DNA of 23,278 nt from the NCBI GenBank assembly GCA_946479475.1, contig CAMLGG010000057.1, forward strand, positions 1-23,278, written 5' to 3'. The position numbers and the translations under genes were made by a program. Positions 1-8,036 of this stretch are shown piece after piece. Below the pieces are notes generated by a model. The model searched no databases and was not told the origin of the DNA. It was given only the letters and a program-made list of their open reading frames with translations. This DNA is from an uncultured Ideonella sp. (lineage in GTDB: Bacteria > Pseudomonadota > Gammaproteobacteria > Burkholderiales > Burkholderiaceae). The stretch's first letter is position 1, and the number at the start of each line of letters is the position of its first letter.

Positions 1-685
1 CCCCCGACGGCTGCTCGGCGAAGACCATCTGCGCCGAGCCCTGCTGCCAGGCCTGCAGCGGATGGCCCTCGGGCGCGCCCGCGGCGGCGACGCGCAGCAC
101 CGGGGCGGTGACCTGCAAGGGCAGGTCCGAAACACGAGCCTCGAGCGCGTCGAGCCAGGCCCAGGCCGCCGGCAGCGGCACTTCATCGACTGCCGGCACG
201 GCGCGCTGCCCGGCCGGCGCGCTGCGCTCGTAGCCCATCAGCGGATGGGCGATCTCGAAGCCTCGGCTGCGGTACAGCCGCAGCGCCCGTTCGTTGGCGG
301 CGAACACCTCCAGCTCGACGCCGGACTGCCCGGCGCCCGCCGCGCGGCCGATGAAGTCGTCCAGCAGCGCGGGCGCGGCCCCGCTGCCGCGCGCGGAGGG
401 CCTGGCGCCCATGGTCGCCAGGCGCCAGCGCCGGTGCGCCGTCCGCGGCGCCACGAGGGCGAACGCGGCCAGCTCGCCGTCCAGCATGGCCGCACGGCTC
501 AGGCAGAGGTCCACGCCCTGGCGGGCCAGGAAGCCGGGCCATTGGGCCGGCGTGAGCGAGAAGGGGCCGATGAGGTAGTCGGCGAAGGCCTCGGTGAAGG
601 CGGCGTGCCATCCGGCGGCCGGCAGCTCGTCGCCGCGGCGAAGGGTCAGGGTGCGTCGCGCCGGGCGCTTGTCGTCGTCGGGCAT
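1..685 (-). CDS. GNAT family N-acetyltransferase, C-terminus cut by window edge
   Basis: The protein starts at the ATG whose complement is at 683-685 (MPDDDKRPARR...) and runs open to base 1, so about 227 residues are visible and the stop lies outside. It has the GNAT acetyl-CoA-binding pattern: an arginine/glycine loop (RPSARGSGAAPALL) after the central strand, then a C-terminal N-x-x-A-L-x-L-Y-x-S-x-G-F-E motif. GNAT enzymes move an acetyl group from acetyl-CoA to an amine; the substrate here cannot be told. About 75 residues follow the GNAT core, so there is a C-terminal extension. The gene begins 21 bases after the macro-domain gene on the same strand, so the two are probably cotranscribed. 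The family call is fairly sure, the substrate is unknown. Confidence 0.8.
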   Translation of the reverse strand, partial: MPDDDKRPARRTLTLRRGDELPAAGWHAAFTEAFADYLIGPFSLTPAQWPGFLARQGVDLCLSRAAMLDGELAAFALVAPRTAHRRWRLATMGARPSARGSGAAPALLDDFIGRAAGAGQSGVELEVFAANERALRLYRSRGFEIAHPLMGYERSAPAGQRAVPAVDEVPLPAAWAWLDALEARVSDLPLQVTAPVLRVAAAGAPEGHPLQAWQQGSAQMVFAEQPSG

Positions 686-706
686 GAGTCGATCCGGGCG
701 TGCAGG

Positions 707-1231
707 TCAGGCCGGATCGGCGCCCAGCAGCGCCTCGTACACGGCCAGGTCCGCGGAAGAGAAGCAGCAGAAACTCACGGCCTGCCATGCCGCATGCGCC
801 GGTTCGGCGAGGGTTTGCCGGACCGTGGCGACGGCCAGGCGCGCTGCGGGCTCCAGCGGATAGCCGTAGATGCCGGTGCTGATGCAGGGGAAGGCGATGC
901 TGCGCGCGCCCGCCGCGAAGGCGACCTCGAGCGAACGGCGGTAGCACGAGGCCAGCAGCCCGGGCTCGCCCTCATCGCCACCGCGCCAGACCGGGCCGAC
1001 GGTGTGCACCACCCACCGCGCCGGCAGCCTGAAGCCGGCCGTCAGCTTGGCGTCGCCCGTCCGGCAGCCGCCCAGCAGCCGGCAGGCGGCCACCAGCTCG
1101 GGCCCGGCGGCGCGGTGGATCGCGCCATCGACGCCACCGCCGCCGAGCAGCGAGCTGTTGGCGGCGTTGACGATCGCATCGACGGCGAGCGTGGTGATGT
1201 CGGCGCGCAGCGCGCTCAGGGTGGCGGCCAT
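707..1231 (-). CDS. Macro-domain protein, likely O-acetyl-ADP-ribose deacetylase / ADP-ribose-binding
   Basis: This 174-residue protein is essentially one macro domain. Visible signatures are [20 protein letters not shown] near residues 17-36 (the Asn-rich loop and Gly-rich turn that bind ADP-ribose), GAIHRAAG just after, and the second ligand loop [13 protein letters not shown] near residues 113-125. Length and motifs fit the YmdB/MacroD-like class, which removes O-acetyl groups from O-acetyl-ADP-ribose or ADP-ribose from proteins. The start is the ATG at 1231. No Shine-Dalgarno is seen; instead a GATACT hexamer ends exactly 7 bases upstream, which would suit a leaderless mRNA. A GNAT acetyltransferase follows at 21 bases. 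Which of the macrodomain activities it has cannot be decided from sequence alone. Confidence 0.92.
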   Translation of the reverse strand: MAATLSALRADITTLAVDAIVNAANSSLLGGGGVDGAIHRAAGPELVAACRLLGGCRTGDAKLTAGFRLPARWVVHTVGPVWRGGDEGEPGLLASCYRRSLEVAFAAGARSIAFPCISTGIYGYPLEPAARLAVATVRQTLAEPAHAAWQAVSFCCFSSADLAVYEALLGADPA

Positions 1232-1238
1232 GGCCGGC

Positions 1239-1244
1239 AGTATC
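1239..1244 (-). promoter_or_regulatory. Candidate -10 element for macro-domain gene (leaderless start)
   Basis: On the minus strand the hexamer GATACT (4 of 6 matches to TATAAT) ends 7 bases before the ATG, so transcription would begin at or next to the start codon. A weak -35 candidate CTGCAA lies 17 bases upstream. No Shine-Dalgarno is visible, consistent with a leaderless transcript. Prediction only. Confidence 0.35.
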
Positions 1245-1286
1245 CCGCGTCGGCAACGCCCTTGCAGTGAGCTCTGCGCAGGCGCG

Positions 1287-1883
1287 TCAGGACAGCAGGC
1301 TCACCAGCGCCGTCGGGTGGATGGCCCAGCCCAGCAGGCCGGACAGGCCCATCAGCACGCCGAAGGCCGTGGGCACCAGCGCCATGAAGTACAGCGGCCA
1401 AAGCTGCGTCAGCGCGGTGACGGCGAGCATGGCGATGGCGATGGCGAGCAGCGCGTCGCACAGGTCGAACTGGTCGTCGCGGAAGTTCAGCGCGTCGTAG
1501 TGCTTCTGGTCTTCCTCCGCCTGGTTGCGAAGCGCCTCCTTCTTCTGCGCCTGGTCGGCGGCGAGCTGGCGGTAGCGGGCGATGGCCTGGTCGTGCGCGG
1601 CCGCCTGCGAGGCGGCGGCCGCGGGCCGCGCCAGCTCCAGCTGCGTCACCGTGGACTCGGCCACCTCCTGCCGCAGGTTGCGCGCCTGGTAGTAGGCCCA
1701 GTGGTCGATCTTGTCGGCCTGGGCCTGCTGCATGGCCTGCACGATGTTGTCGTCCTTGACCTTGCAGATGCCCATGAAGGTGGCGAGCACGGCCACCGTG
1801 ACGGCCACGGCGGCGTTCAGGCGGGTGCTGCGTTGGGCAGCCTCGACGGCCTGGTCGACGAGGTCTTGAGGATCGGTTCCCAT
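1287..1883 (-). CDS. DUF4337-type membrane protein
   Basis: The 198-residue protein starts at the ATG at 1883 ([19 protein letters not shown]). An in-frame upstream start at 1970 is possible, but the extra residues look like noncoding translation. One hydrophobic segment is near residues 19-38 (ALNAAV-like, ending [10 protein letters not shown]). A polar, Ala/Gln-rich, probably coiled-coil middle of about 90 residues follows ([16 protein letters not shown]..., [20 protein letters not shown]). Two closely spaced membrane segments occupy the C-terminal 60 residues. This layout, and the motif around [23 protein letters not shown], fit the DUF4337 family of uncharacterised inner-membrane proteins. 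It lies 99 bases downstream of the FAD-oxidoreductase gene on the same strand and may be part of that cluster. No function can be given. Confidence 0.8.
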   Translation of the reverse strand: MGTDPQDLVDQAVEAAQRSTRLNAAVAVTVAVLATFMGICKVKDDNIVQAMQQAQADKIDHWAYYQARNLRQEVAESTVTQLELARPAAAASQAAAHDQAIARYRQLAADQAQKKEALRNQAEEDQKHYDALNFRDDQFDLCDALLAIAIAMLAVTALTQLWPLYFMALVPTAFGVLMGLSGLLGWAIHPTALVSLLS

Positions 1884-1896
1884 TCGGCGGGGCGCT

Positions 1897-1952
1897 GCGT
1901 TGCATGTCGGCGTGATGCTAGCGCCGCAATTGCCGGTAGCCGTATGCAACGC
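1897..1952. repeat. 9-bp inverted repeat GCGTTGCAT / ATGCAACGC
   Basis: Perfect arms lie at 1897-1905 and 1944-1952, 47 bases apart, in the leader of the DUF4337 gene. It could be an operator pair or chance. No known consensus is recognised. Confidence 0.3.
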
Positions 1953-1982
1953 GTTAGGAGCCACCGCCATCGCGGGTCGATC

Positions 1983-3575
1983 TCAAGCCGCCGCGATGGC
2001 GCCGAGAGTGAACGCCTCCTCGAACACCGAGTAGCCCGCCAGGTCGGCGTGGGCGAAGGCGAGGCGGCCGCGGTGCGCGCGCAAGGCGGCGAGCGCCGGA
2101 TCCCCGCGAGTGCCGGGAGTGGGGATGCGCATGGCGTGGCCGTAGCGCATCAGGTCGACCCGGGTGACGCGGAGGGGCAGGTCGGGGTGCAGGGTCGTCG
2201 CGAGATCGCCGGTCACCCGGCGGGACCAGGCGGCAGCGCTGTCGTTCAGCAGCGTGGCGCGCTGCGTCTCGGGCAGGGCGTGGTAGGCCGTGAGGACGGT
2301 GGCGCCACGCACCGGGTTCAGCGACTGGTGGGTGGCATCGACGTAGCCCAGCGCCGTGGTCGTGCCGGCCGGGGCATAGGCCACGTTGTCCCAGCTGGGC
2401 GGGGCGCCCAGGCGATCGAGGACCGGGGCGTCGAGATGGAGGTTCGCCACGAGCCAGGGCGCATAACGGGCATGTGACGCGGCATCGACCAGCGCAGGCG
2501 GTGGATTCGCCACCACCCGCACGGCGACGAACAGCGGCAGTGCGATCACCGCCCGCGGGGCGGACCAGGCCTCGGCCCGTTGCTCGAGATCGTTCCAGGC
2601 GAGCACCCGGACCTCGTGCCGTTGCTCTTCGACGCGCAGCACGGTGCGCCCGGTGTGGATGCGCTCGGCGTTCGGCGCCGCGAGCCGGCGCGCCAGCCAG
2701 GCGTTGCCCTCGGGCCAGGTGAAGACCGGGCTGTCGTCGCCGCCCTCCTCGTTCGTCGCGCGAAAGCCGTGGCGGCTCGCGAAGTAGTGGATGCCGGCCC
2801 AGGCCGAGACGGTCGACAGGCCGGCGCCGTAGTCGTCGCGGCAGCAGTAGTCGAGGTAGGCCAGCAGGCGCTCGTCGGCCAGGCCCTCGGCCTGCAGCCA
2901 GGCGGCGAAGGTCTGGCGGTCGAGGGCTTCATGCCCGGCGCGCCAGGGCGCGCGCCAGGTGGGCAGGCTGAAGCCGAGCTCGCGCTGCAGGGCGGAGACA
3001 CGCTCGCCGAAGCGGCGGTACTGCGCCAGCGAGGCGCTGCCGGCGGGAGGCGGCAGCAGGCCGTCCTGCCAGGCGCCATCGATGAACAGGCGCTCCTGCG
3101 GGCTGTGGCAGAGGTGGCGCTCGTCGGGCACGCTGGTGCTGCGCAGCGGGTCGATGCGCAGCAGGGCGATCTCGTGCAGCCACTCGCCGACCTCGACCGC
3201 GTCGGGCCCGGGCAGCGGCAGGTAGTGCGCGCCCAGCGGGCAGGAGATGCCCTCCATCCGATGGCCGCGGCTGTTGCCGCCGGCTTCGTCCTCCAGCTCC
3301 AGCAGCTGCGCGTCGTGCACACCGGCGCGGACCAGCGTCCGCAGCGCCGAAAGGCCCGCGATGCCGCCGCCGACGACCAACGCGCCGGCCCGGTACGAGG
3401 CCGCGGGCGTCGGGAGGCTGCCGGACTTCCCGCGCAGGCGGTGGCCGCGCCCGTGGCTGGCACCGACCCACCGCGCCGGCGGCTGCGGCGGCACCCCCTC
3501 GCGCCCGCAGCCGGGCAGCACCGCCGCGGCGCAAGTGCCGAGGACGAAGGCACGGCGGCGCAGCGCCATCCTCAT
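1983..3575 (-). CDS. Exported FAD-dependent amine-oxidase-like oxidoreductase (lipoprotein)
   Basis: This is a 530-residue protein. I chose the start at 3575 because its ATGA overlaps the stop of the upstream spermidine-synthase-like gene, implying translational coupling. The N-terminus has an arginine-rich stretch (MALRRRAFVLG), a hydrophobic segment and the lipobox LPGC with Cys23, so it is probably a lipoprotein and possibly Tat-exported. A Rossmann FAD motif GGGIAG sits at residues 69-74, followed by the ELEDEAGGNSRG segment typical of flavin amine oxidases. The C-terminal FAD-contact segment AGYSVFEEAFTLGAIAA is also amine-oxidase-like. The natural guess from context is oxidation of a polyamine or related amine made by the upstream enzyme, but the substrate is not shown. 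It could equally act on another amine or a carotenoid-like substrate. Family call strong, substrate inferred. Confidence 0.85.
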   Translation of the reverse strand: MRMALRRRAFVLGTCAAAVLPGCGREGVPPQPPARWVGASHGRGHRLRGKSGSLPTPAASYRAGALVVGGGIAGLSALRTLVRAGVHDAQLLELEDEAGGNSRGHRMEGISCPLGAHYLPLPGPDAVEVGEWLHEIALLRIDPLRSTSVPDERHLCHSPQERLFIDGAWQDGLLPPPAGSASLAQYRRFGERVSALQRELGFSLPTWRAPWRAGHEALDRQTFAAWLQAEGLADERLLAYLDYCCRDDYGAGLSTVSAWAGIHYFASRHGFRATNEEGGDDSPVFTWPEGNAWLARRLAAPNAERIHTGRTVLRVEEQRHEVRVLAWNDLEQRAEAWSAPRAVIALPLFVAVRVVANPPPALVDAASHARYAPWLVANLHLDAPVLDRLGAPPSWDNVAYAPAGTTTALGYVDATHQSLNPVRGATVLTAYHALPETQRATLLNDSAAAWSRRVTGDLATTLHPDLPLRVTRVDLMRYGHAMRIPTPGTRGDPALAALRAHRGRLAFAHADLAGYSVFEEAFTLGAIAAA

Positions 3576-5143
3576 TGGTGCACCCGCCCCCACTCCTCCT
3601 CGAAGGTCCTCACCAGCACCTGGTTGGACAGGCGGTTGGGCTCGGCCGGCACGCGCGCCATGTCCGGCGGGAAATCGAGCAGGGCCTCCATGCCCGGGAG
3701 GGTCAGGAACTTCAGGCCCGCAGGCAGCGCGGCCGGCCGGTGCCAGGGCCGGCGGCTCGCGATCACGAAGCCCCACTCGCCGAAGCTCGGCACGTGGGCG
3801 TGGTACGGCGTGGCCGTGAGGCCGACGGCCTCGACGCTGGCGACCACCGTCCAGAAGCTCTTGCGCGCGATCAGCGGCGAGGTGGTCTGGATCACCGCGT
3901 AGCCGCCGGCCGCGAGATGCTGGTCGACCAGGGCGTAGAAGCTCGTCGTGTAGAGCTTGCCTAGCGCGAAGTTGCTCGGGTCCGGGAAGTCGACCACGAT
4001 GGCATCGAACATCTCGTCCGGATGCTGCTCGAGCCAGCCGAAGGCATCGGCGTTGGTCACCTGGACCTTGGCGTCGCGCAGCGAACCGTGGTTGAGCGCG
4101 CTCAGCATCGGCTCGTGGGTGAACAGCTCGGTCATGCGCGGGTCGAGATCGACCAGGGTGACGTGCTCGACCGAGGGGTACTTCAGGATCTCGCGCACCG
4201 CCATGCCATCCCCGCCGCCGAGCACGAGCACGCGCTTGGGCGCGCCCTGGGCCGCGAGTGCCGGATGCACCAGCGCCTCGTGGTAGCGGTACTCGTCCTT
4301 CGAGTGGAACTGCAGGTTGCCGTTGAGGAACAGGCGCACCCCGCCGCCGCCGCGCGTGACGACGATGCGCTGGTAGGGGCTGGTCTCGCGGATCAGCACC
4401 GACTCGCCGTAGAAGCGGTCCTCGGCCCAGGTGGTCAGGCGCTCGGCCGCCGCGAAGCCGGCAACGAGCGCGGCGAACACCAGCACGCAGGCCATCGCAT
4501 GCGCGCCGAAGGCTCGCAGCTCGCGGCGGAACATCAGCAGCGCCCAGGCCGCCACCGCCGCGTTGAGCAGGCCGAAGAACAGCCCCGTGCGGATCAGCCC
4601 CAGGTGCGGCACCAGCAGCAGCGGGAAGGCCACGGCCACCACCAGGGCGCCGAGGTAGTCGAAGGTCAGCACCTGGGCCACCAGGTCACGCAGGCCGTAG
4701 CGCGCGCTGAAGTGCTGCTTGAGGATGCGCATCACCAGCGGGATCTCCAGGCCGACCAGCGTGCCGACGAGGCCCACGCCGCCGTACATCAAGGCGCGGA
4801 AGGGCGTGACGCTGGCAGCCGGCAGGCTCGCATGCGCGGCGAACAGCGCCGCCGGCATCAGCCCGCCCGCCAGGCCGACCAGCAACTCGATTCGCAGGAA
4901 CTGCGCGACCAGCTGCCGCTCGATGAAACGCGAAAGCCACGAGCCCACGCCCATCGCCGCGAGGTAGGTTCCGATGACGGTGGAGAACTGCAGGACCGAG
5001 TCGCCCAGCAGGTAGCTCGCCAACGCGCCCGCGGCCAGCTCGTAGACCAGGCCGCAGGCGGCGATGACGAAGACCGAGGCGAGCAGCAGCACCTCGGCCG
5101 GCTGCACTCCGGAGGCTGGGGTTTCCCCCGTGGTTTCACGCAT
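3572..5143 (-). CDS. Membrane-anchored spermidine synthase-like protein (polyamine aminopropyltransferase family)
   Basis: From the ATG at 5143 the protein has 523 residues; a GTG at 5167 would add eight. The first ~235 residues hold about seven hydrophobic segments (starting AEVLLLASVFVIAACGLVYE). A soluble aminopropyltransferase domain follows. Its motifs are SPYQRIVV, LNGNLQ...DEYRYHE, the SAM-binding GGGDGM at about 309-314, LVDLDP near 330, NADAF near 364 and VVDFPDP near 383 with the catalytic-type Asp. The family moves an aminopropyl group from decarboxylated SAM to putrescine. The usual LDG is LNG here and the usual DSTDP is DFPDP, as I recall for the membrane-fused subgroup, so the acceptor may differ. 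Downstream, the FAD oxidoreductase overlaps by 4 bases. Upstream, only 40 bases separate it from a divergent dioxygenase gene. No good ribosome site is seen. Confidence 0.9.
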   Translation of the reverse strand: MRETTGETPASGVQPAEVLLLASVFVIAACGLVYELAAGALASYLLGDSVLQFSTVIGTYLAAMGVGSWLSRFIERQLVAQFLRIELLVGLAGGLMPAALFAAHASLPAASVTPFRALMYGGVGLVGTLVGLEIPLVMRILKQHFSARYGLRDLVAQVLTFDYLGALVVAVAFPLLLVPHLGLIRTGLFFGLLNAAVAAWALLMFRRELRAFGAHAMACVLVFAALVAGFAAAERLTTWAEDRFYGESVLIRETSPYQRIVVTRGGGGVRLFLNGNLQFHSKDEYRYHEALVHPALAAQGAPKRVLVLGGGDGMAVREILKYPSVEHVTLVDLDPRMTELFTHEPMLSALNHGSLRDAKVQVTNADAFGWLEQHPDEMFDAIVVDFPDPSNFALGKLYTTSFYALVDQHLAAGGYAVIQTTSPLIARKSFWTVVASVEAVGLTATPYHAHVPSFGEWGFVIASRRPWHRPAALPAGLKFLTLPGMEALLDFPPDMARVPAEPNRLSNQVLVRTFEEEWGRVHQ

Positions 5144-5183
5144 GGGGCTTGGCACGCCAGCGGCCACCGGTTAGCGTTGGCGC

Positions 5184-6128
5184 ATGGCGCAGCGCGTGGA
5201 CCCGCACCAGCCGGCCCCCGCGTCCGCGGGCTGGCATGACGCATGGCTGCGCTGGCGCATCGAGCGCGCGCACGAGCTGGCCGCCAAGAGGCGCATCGAC
5301 CTGCTGCACTGGCTGGACGGCGTCGATTCGGCCACCTTCGCCCGCAACGGCTTCGTCGTCAAGCGCCAGGTGCTGCCGCCCGACCAGTTCGAGGCGCTCA
5401 GCGAGCAGGTCCAGTCCCGGCGAGGCACGGCCCGCGAGATGCTGATGGGCGACACGGTCACCCGCCACATCCCCGTCGACGAGGCCTTCGTCGCCTCTGC
5501 CCCGGCGCTGGCCGCGCTGCTGCAGGGCCGGCTCTGGAACGGGCTCACGCGCTACGTGGCCGCCAGCCGGCGCGCGCCGCAGGCCTATGTGCAGACGGTC
5601 GTGACCCACACCCGCCTCGGCGTGCGAGACCCGCAGACCCTGCTGCACAGCGACGCCTTCGCGCCGACGATGAAGGCCTGGTACTTCCTGAACGACGTGG
5701 GCGACGACGACGCCCCGCTGTGCTACGTGCCCGGCTCGCACAGGCTGACGCCGGCGCGGCTGGCCTGGGAGCTGCGCCAGGCCCGCCGGGCCGATGCGCC
5801 TCACCTCGACGGCCACGCGACCAAGCCCAACGGCCTGCCACCCGACCCTCGCCGCGTCGACAAGTCCGAGCTCGCCTCGATGGACCTCGGCCTGCCGGCC
5901 CGGCTCGTCGTGCCGGCCAACACGCTGATCGTGGCGGACACCTTCGGCTTCCACAAGCGCGCCCAGGCGCGGCACCCCACGATGCGCGTCGAACTGTGGG
6001 CCGGCAGCGGCGCGGCCACGGCCCACGACGAAGCCTGGCACCCTCGCGGCCCTCTTTCGGCCGCCGTGCTGCCTCACTGGAAGGCGCAGGACCGCACCTG
6101 CGAAGACCCCCGCCGCGGAGTTTATTGA
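5184..6128 (+). CDS. Phytanoyl-CoA dioxygenase (PhyH) family Fe(II)/2-oxoglutarate oxygenase
   Basis: A 314-residue protein with a complete iron-binding triad: His155-Ser-Asp157 (LLHSDAF), distal His257 (FGFHKRAQ), and a 2-oxoglutarate-binding Arg268 eleven residues after that His, the spacing known in human PHYH. Between them lie KAWYFLND and LCYVPGSHRL, typical PhyH core segments. It should hydroxylate a substrate using O2 and 2-oxoglutarate; bacterial members act on many small molecules, so the substrate is open. It lies on the plus strand between the minus-strand DUF350 gene (convergent, 13 bases away) and the spermidine-synthase-like gene (divergent, 40 bases away), thus splitting that cluster. 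No Shine-Dalgarno is seen before the ATG at 5184. Confidence 0.88.
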   Translation: MAQRVDPHQPAPASAGWHDAWLRWRIERAHELAAKRRIDLLHWLDGVDSATFARNGFVVKRQVLPPDQFEALSEQVQSRRGTAREMLMGDTVTRHIPVDEAFVASAPALAALLQGRLWNGLTRYVAASRRAPQAYVQTVVTHTRLGVRDPQTLLHSDAFAPTMKAWYFLNDVGDDDAPLCYVPGSHRLTPARLAWELRQARRADAPHLDGHATKPNGLPPDPRRVDKSELASMDLGLPARLVVPANTLIVADTFGFHKRAQARHPTMRVELWAGSGAATAHDEAWHPRGPLSAAVLPHWKAQDRTCEDPRRGVY

Positions 6129-6141
6129 GCGGCCGGTCACG

Positions 6142-6366
6142 CTAGCCGTGGATTGCCGCGGCCACTATCAAGCCGATGGACAGACACATGGCTGCCACGA
6201 CGACCGCCAGCGCCATGTTGCGCTTGCCGACGATCTCGTCCCACAGGTCGTAGGGCGTGATCTTGTCGACGATGACGAAGCAGATCCAGAAGATCGCCAC
6301 GCCGATCAGCGCGAACAGCATCGAGCCGAAGAAGACCGCGGGCTTGAGCCACTCGATACCCATCAT
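6142..6366 (-). CDS. DUF350 family small membrane protein
   Basis: I chose the ATG at 6366 (MMGIEWLKPAVFFG), because the strong AAGGAG at 6375-6380 on the minus strand is then 8 bases away; an ATG at 6372 would be only 2 bases from it. The 74-residue product has two membrane segments (about residues 9-29 and 47-68). Between them is the conserved ITPYDLWDEIVGKRNMALAV stretch, and it ends AAAIHG, both hallmarks of DUF350 (YjfL-type). The gene starts 25 bases after the DUF4178 gene stop, so it is in the same operon. DUF350 proteins recur beside DUF4178, SPFH and polyamine-enzyme genes, and their role is unknown. Length is about half of the E. coli YjfL type, meaning a single DUF350 unit. Confidence 0.9.
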   Translation of the reverse strand: MMGIEWLKPAVFFGSMLFALIGVAIFWICFVIVDKITPYDLWDEIVGKRNMALAVVVAAMCLSIGLIVAAAIHG

Positions 6367-6374
6367 TTGCATTG

Positions 6375-6380
6375 CTCCTT
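6375..6380 (-). promoter_or_regulatory. Ribosome binding site of the DUF350 gene
   Basis: AAGGAG on the minus strand, 8 bases before the ATG at 6366. It decides between two in-frame ATGs. Confidence 0.7.
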
Positions 6381-6391
6381 GAGGTCTGACG

Positions 6392-8035
6392 CTACTTGTG
6401 GCCGCCACCGCCACTGGAAAAGCCGCCGAACGAACCGCCGCTGCTGCGGAATCCGCCGGACGAGTGATTGCGCCGGCACTGCTGGTACTCGTTGCTGGAT
6501 TCGCCGAAACTCGCCTTCACGTCGTCACAGTCGTCGCCGCTGCAGCGCGACATCAGAACGATGACGACGATCACCACGATCAGGATGATCACGCCCTGGC
6601 TGAGGCCGCTGCCGCCCGATTTGCCGGTCGCCAGGCCCGACAGGGGCCCGGCATCGCGCGAGAAGCCCGCCCGGGCCGCCGGCGCGATGCGGAAGGCGCT
6701 CGCCACCGTGGCCGCGTCGATCGCCTGGCCCAGTGACCACACCACCTCGCCCGCGGTCGCCTCCCGCGAGAGCTTGGCGCCGCGGGGGCCGTCGTAGTCG
6801 GTGACGTCGGCGCGCTCCTCGCGCTGGACCCGCCAGTAGAACTCGCCCTGCACCCAGGTGACCTTGGCGGCATAACGCCAACGTTCGGTGAACTGCGTTT
6901 CGCCCACCTTGGCACCGCGGCCGGTGGCCAGCGGTGCACCGGTCATGGGGCGGACCCAGCTCCAGCCGTCCTCGGCATCGACCAGGAAGGCGAAGCCCGC
7001 CGTGCGGTGGTAGAGCAGGTACTCGCGCCAGAAGGTCTGCTCGTCGTCGTCGCCGGGGCCGGGCAGGTCGCAGCGCTCCATGTAGCCGACGACGGTCCAG
7101 TCCAGCGGCCCCTCGGCGCCCAGCGCGAGGCGGCCCGTGGTGCCGAGCGGGATCTGCGGCTGAAGGCCGCCCGGGCCGGAGTTGTTCTGGGCGTAGTGCG
7201 CCAGGTCGCCGCCCACGCCCTGGGAGATGTCGACCACGGCCCGGCATTGCGGGCAGCTCATCGATTGCGTGGTGGCCAGCGTCGGCGCCAGCGGCGCGCC
7301 GCAGCTGGGGCAAGGCACGCTGCGGCCAGAGAGCGTCTTCTCGCTCGCCTCGCGCAAGCCGCTCAGGCTCAGCTCGGCGAGCGCGACCGAGCGACCGACG
7401 GACCAGGCGGGATGCGCCGGATCGGCGTAGTCCAGCGTGGCGACCTCGCCGCCGGTGCTGCGCAGGTCCGCGACGACGAACTCGCCTTCGAGCTTCGGCG
7501 GCCGCGGCAGCTCGCCCTCGCCGGCGAGGAGGTGCGCGCGCACGACAGAGGCAACGCTCCACGCATTGCCCGCGACGAGCCGGCGCTCGCCCGCGTGCAG
7601 CTCGTCGGCCGGCGGCAGTTCCGGCGGCGCAGGCACGACATCGAAGGCCAGCACGTAGGCGCCGTTGTCCTCGCTGAGCCAGGCCGAGCGGGGCGTGCCT
7701 TCCTCGCCCGCCGCATCGAAGAGCAGGTGCCACTCGTTCCAGGTGCCGTCGGCGTAGGCGTACTGCAACCTGCCGACGAGAGTGAACGGCACGCCCTGGT
7801 GGCGGCCGCGCACGCCGAGCTGCAGCGGCGAATGGTCGTCGAACAGCTCGGCCGAGACGCCGATGCGGCGCAGCGCCTCGCCATCGCGCACGACGGTCGA
7901 GCGGCAGAAGGAGCAGACCGCGCTGGCCGAAGCGGCGGAGGCGAACTCGACCGGCGCGCCACAGCCCGGGCACGCGGCCCGCCACGTCCGCTGCGCGCGC
8001 GGCGGCGGGCCGGCAGGAGGTGGCGCGGCCGCCAC
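6392..8035 (-). CDS. DUF4178 protein with two zinc ribbons, one membrane segment and Gly/Ser-rich tail
   Basis: This 547-residue protein starts at a GTG at 8035, one base after the stop of the SPFH gene. Two CxxC...CxxC zinc ribbons are visible: Cys22/25/41/44 and Cys242/245/261/264. Each is followed by a DUF4178-like beta domain: residues ~70-135 (LGVRGRHQGVPFTLVGRLQY...WNEWHLLF) and ~303-365 (LALGAEGPLDWTVVGYME...WREYLLY). The C-terminus has one hydrophobic helix at 480-496 made almost only of Val and Ile. A cytoplasmic or periplasmic tail follows with Cys498, 503 and 520, ending in a Gly/Ser-rich stretch (GGGGHK). DUF4178 proteins are of unknown function and usually neighbour SPFH, DUF350 and polyamine genes, as here. 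Tight spacing on both sides implies one operon. Confidence 0.88.
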   Translation of the reverse strand: MAAAPPPAGPPPRAQRTWRAACPGCGAPVEFASAASASAVCSFCRSTVVRDGEALRRIGVSAELFDDHSPLQLGVRGRHQGVPFTLVGRLQYAYADGTWNEWHLLFDAAGEEGTPRSAWLSEDNGAYVLAFDVVPAPPELPPADELHAGERRLVAGNAWSVASVVRAHLLAGEGELPRPPKLEGEFVVADLRSTGGEVATLDYADPAHPAWSVGRSVALAELSLSGLREASEKTLSGRSVPCPSCGAPLAPTLATTQSMSCPQCRAVVDISQGVGGDLAHYAQNNSGPGGLQPQIPLGTTGRLALGAEGPLDWTVVGYMERCDLPGPGDDDEQTFWREYLLYHRTAGFAFLVDAEDGWSWVRPMTGAPLATGRGAKVGETQFTERWRYAAKVTWVQGEFYWRVQREERADVTDYDGPRGAKLSREATAGEVVWSLGQAIDAATVASAFRIAPAARAGFSRDAGPLSGLATGKSGGSGLSQGVIILIVVIVVIVLMSRCSGDDCDDVKASFGESSNEYQQCRRNHSSGGFRSSGGSFGGFSSGGGGHK

Positions 8036-8036
8036 G

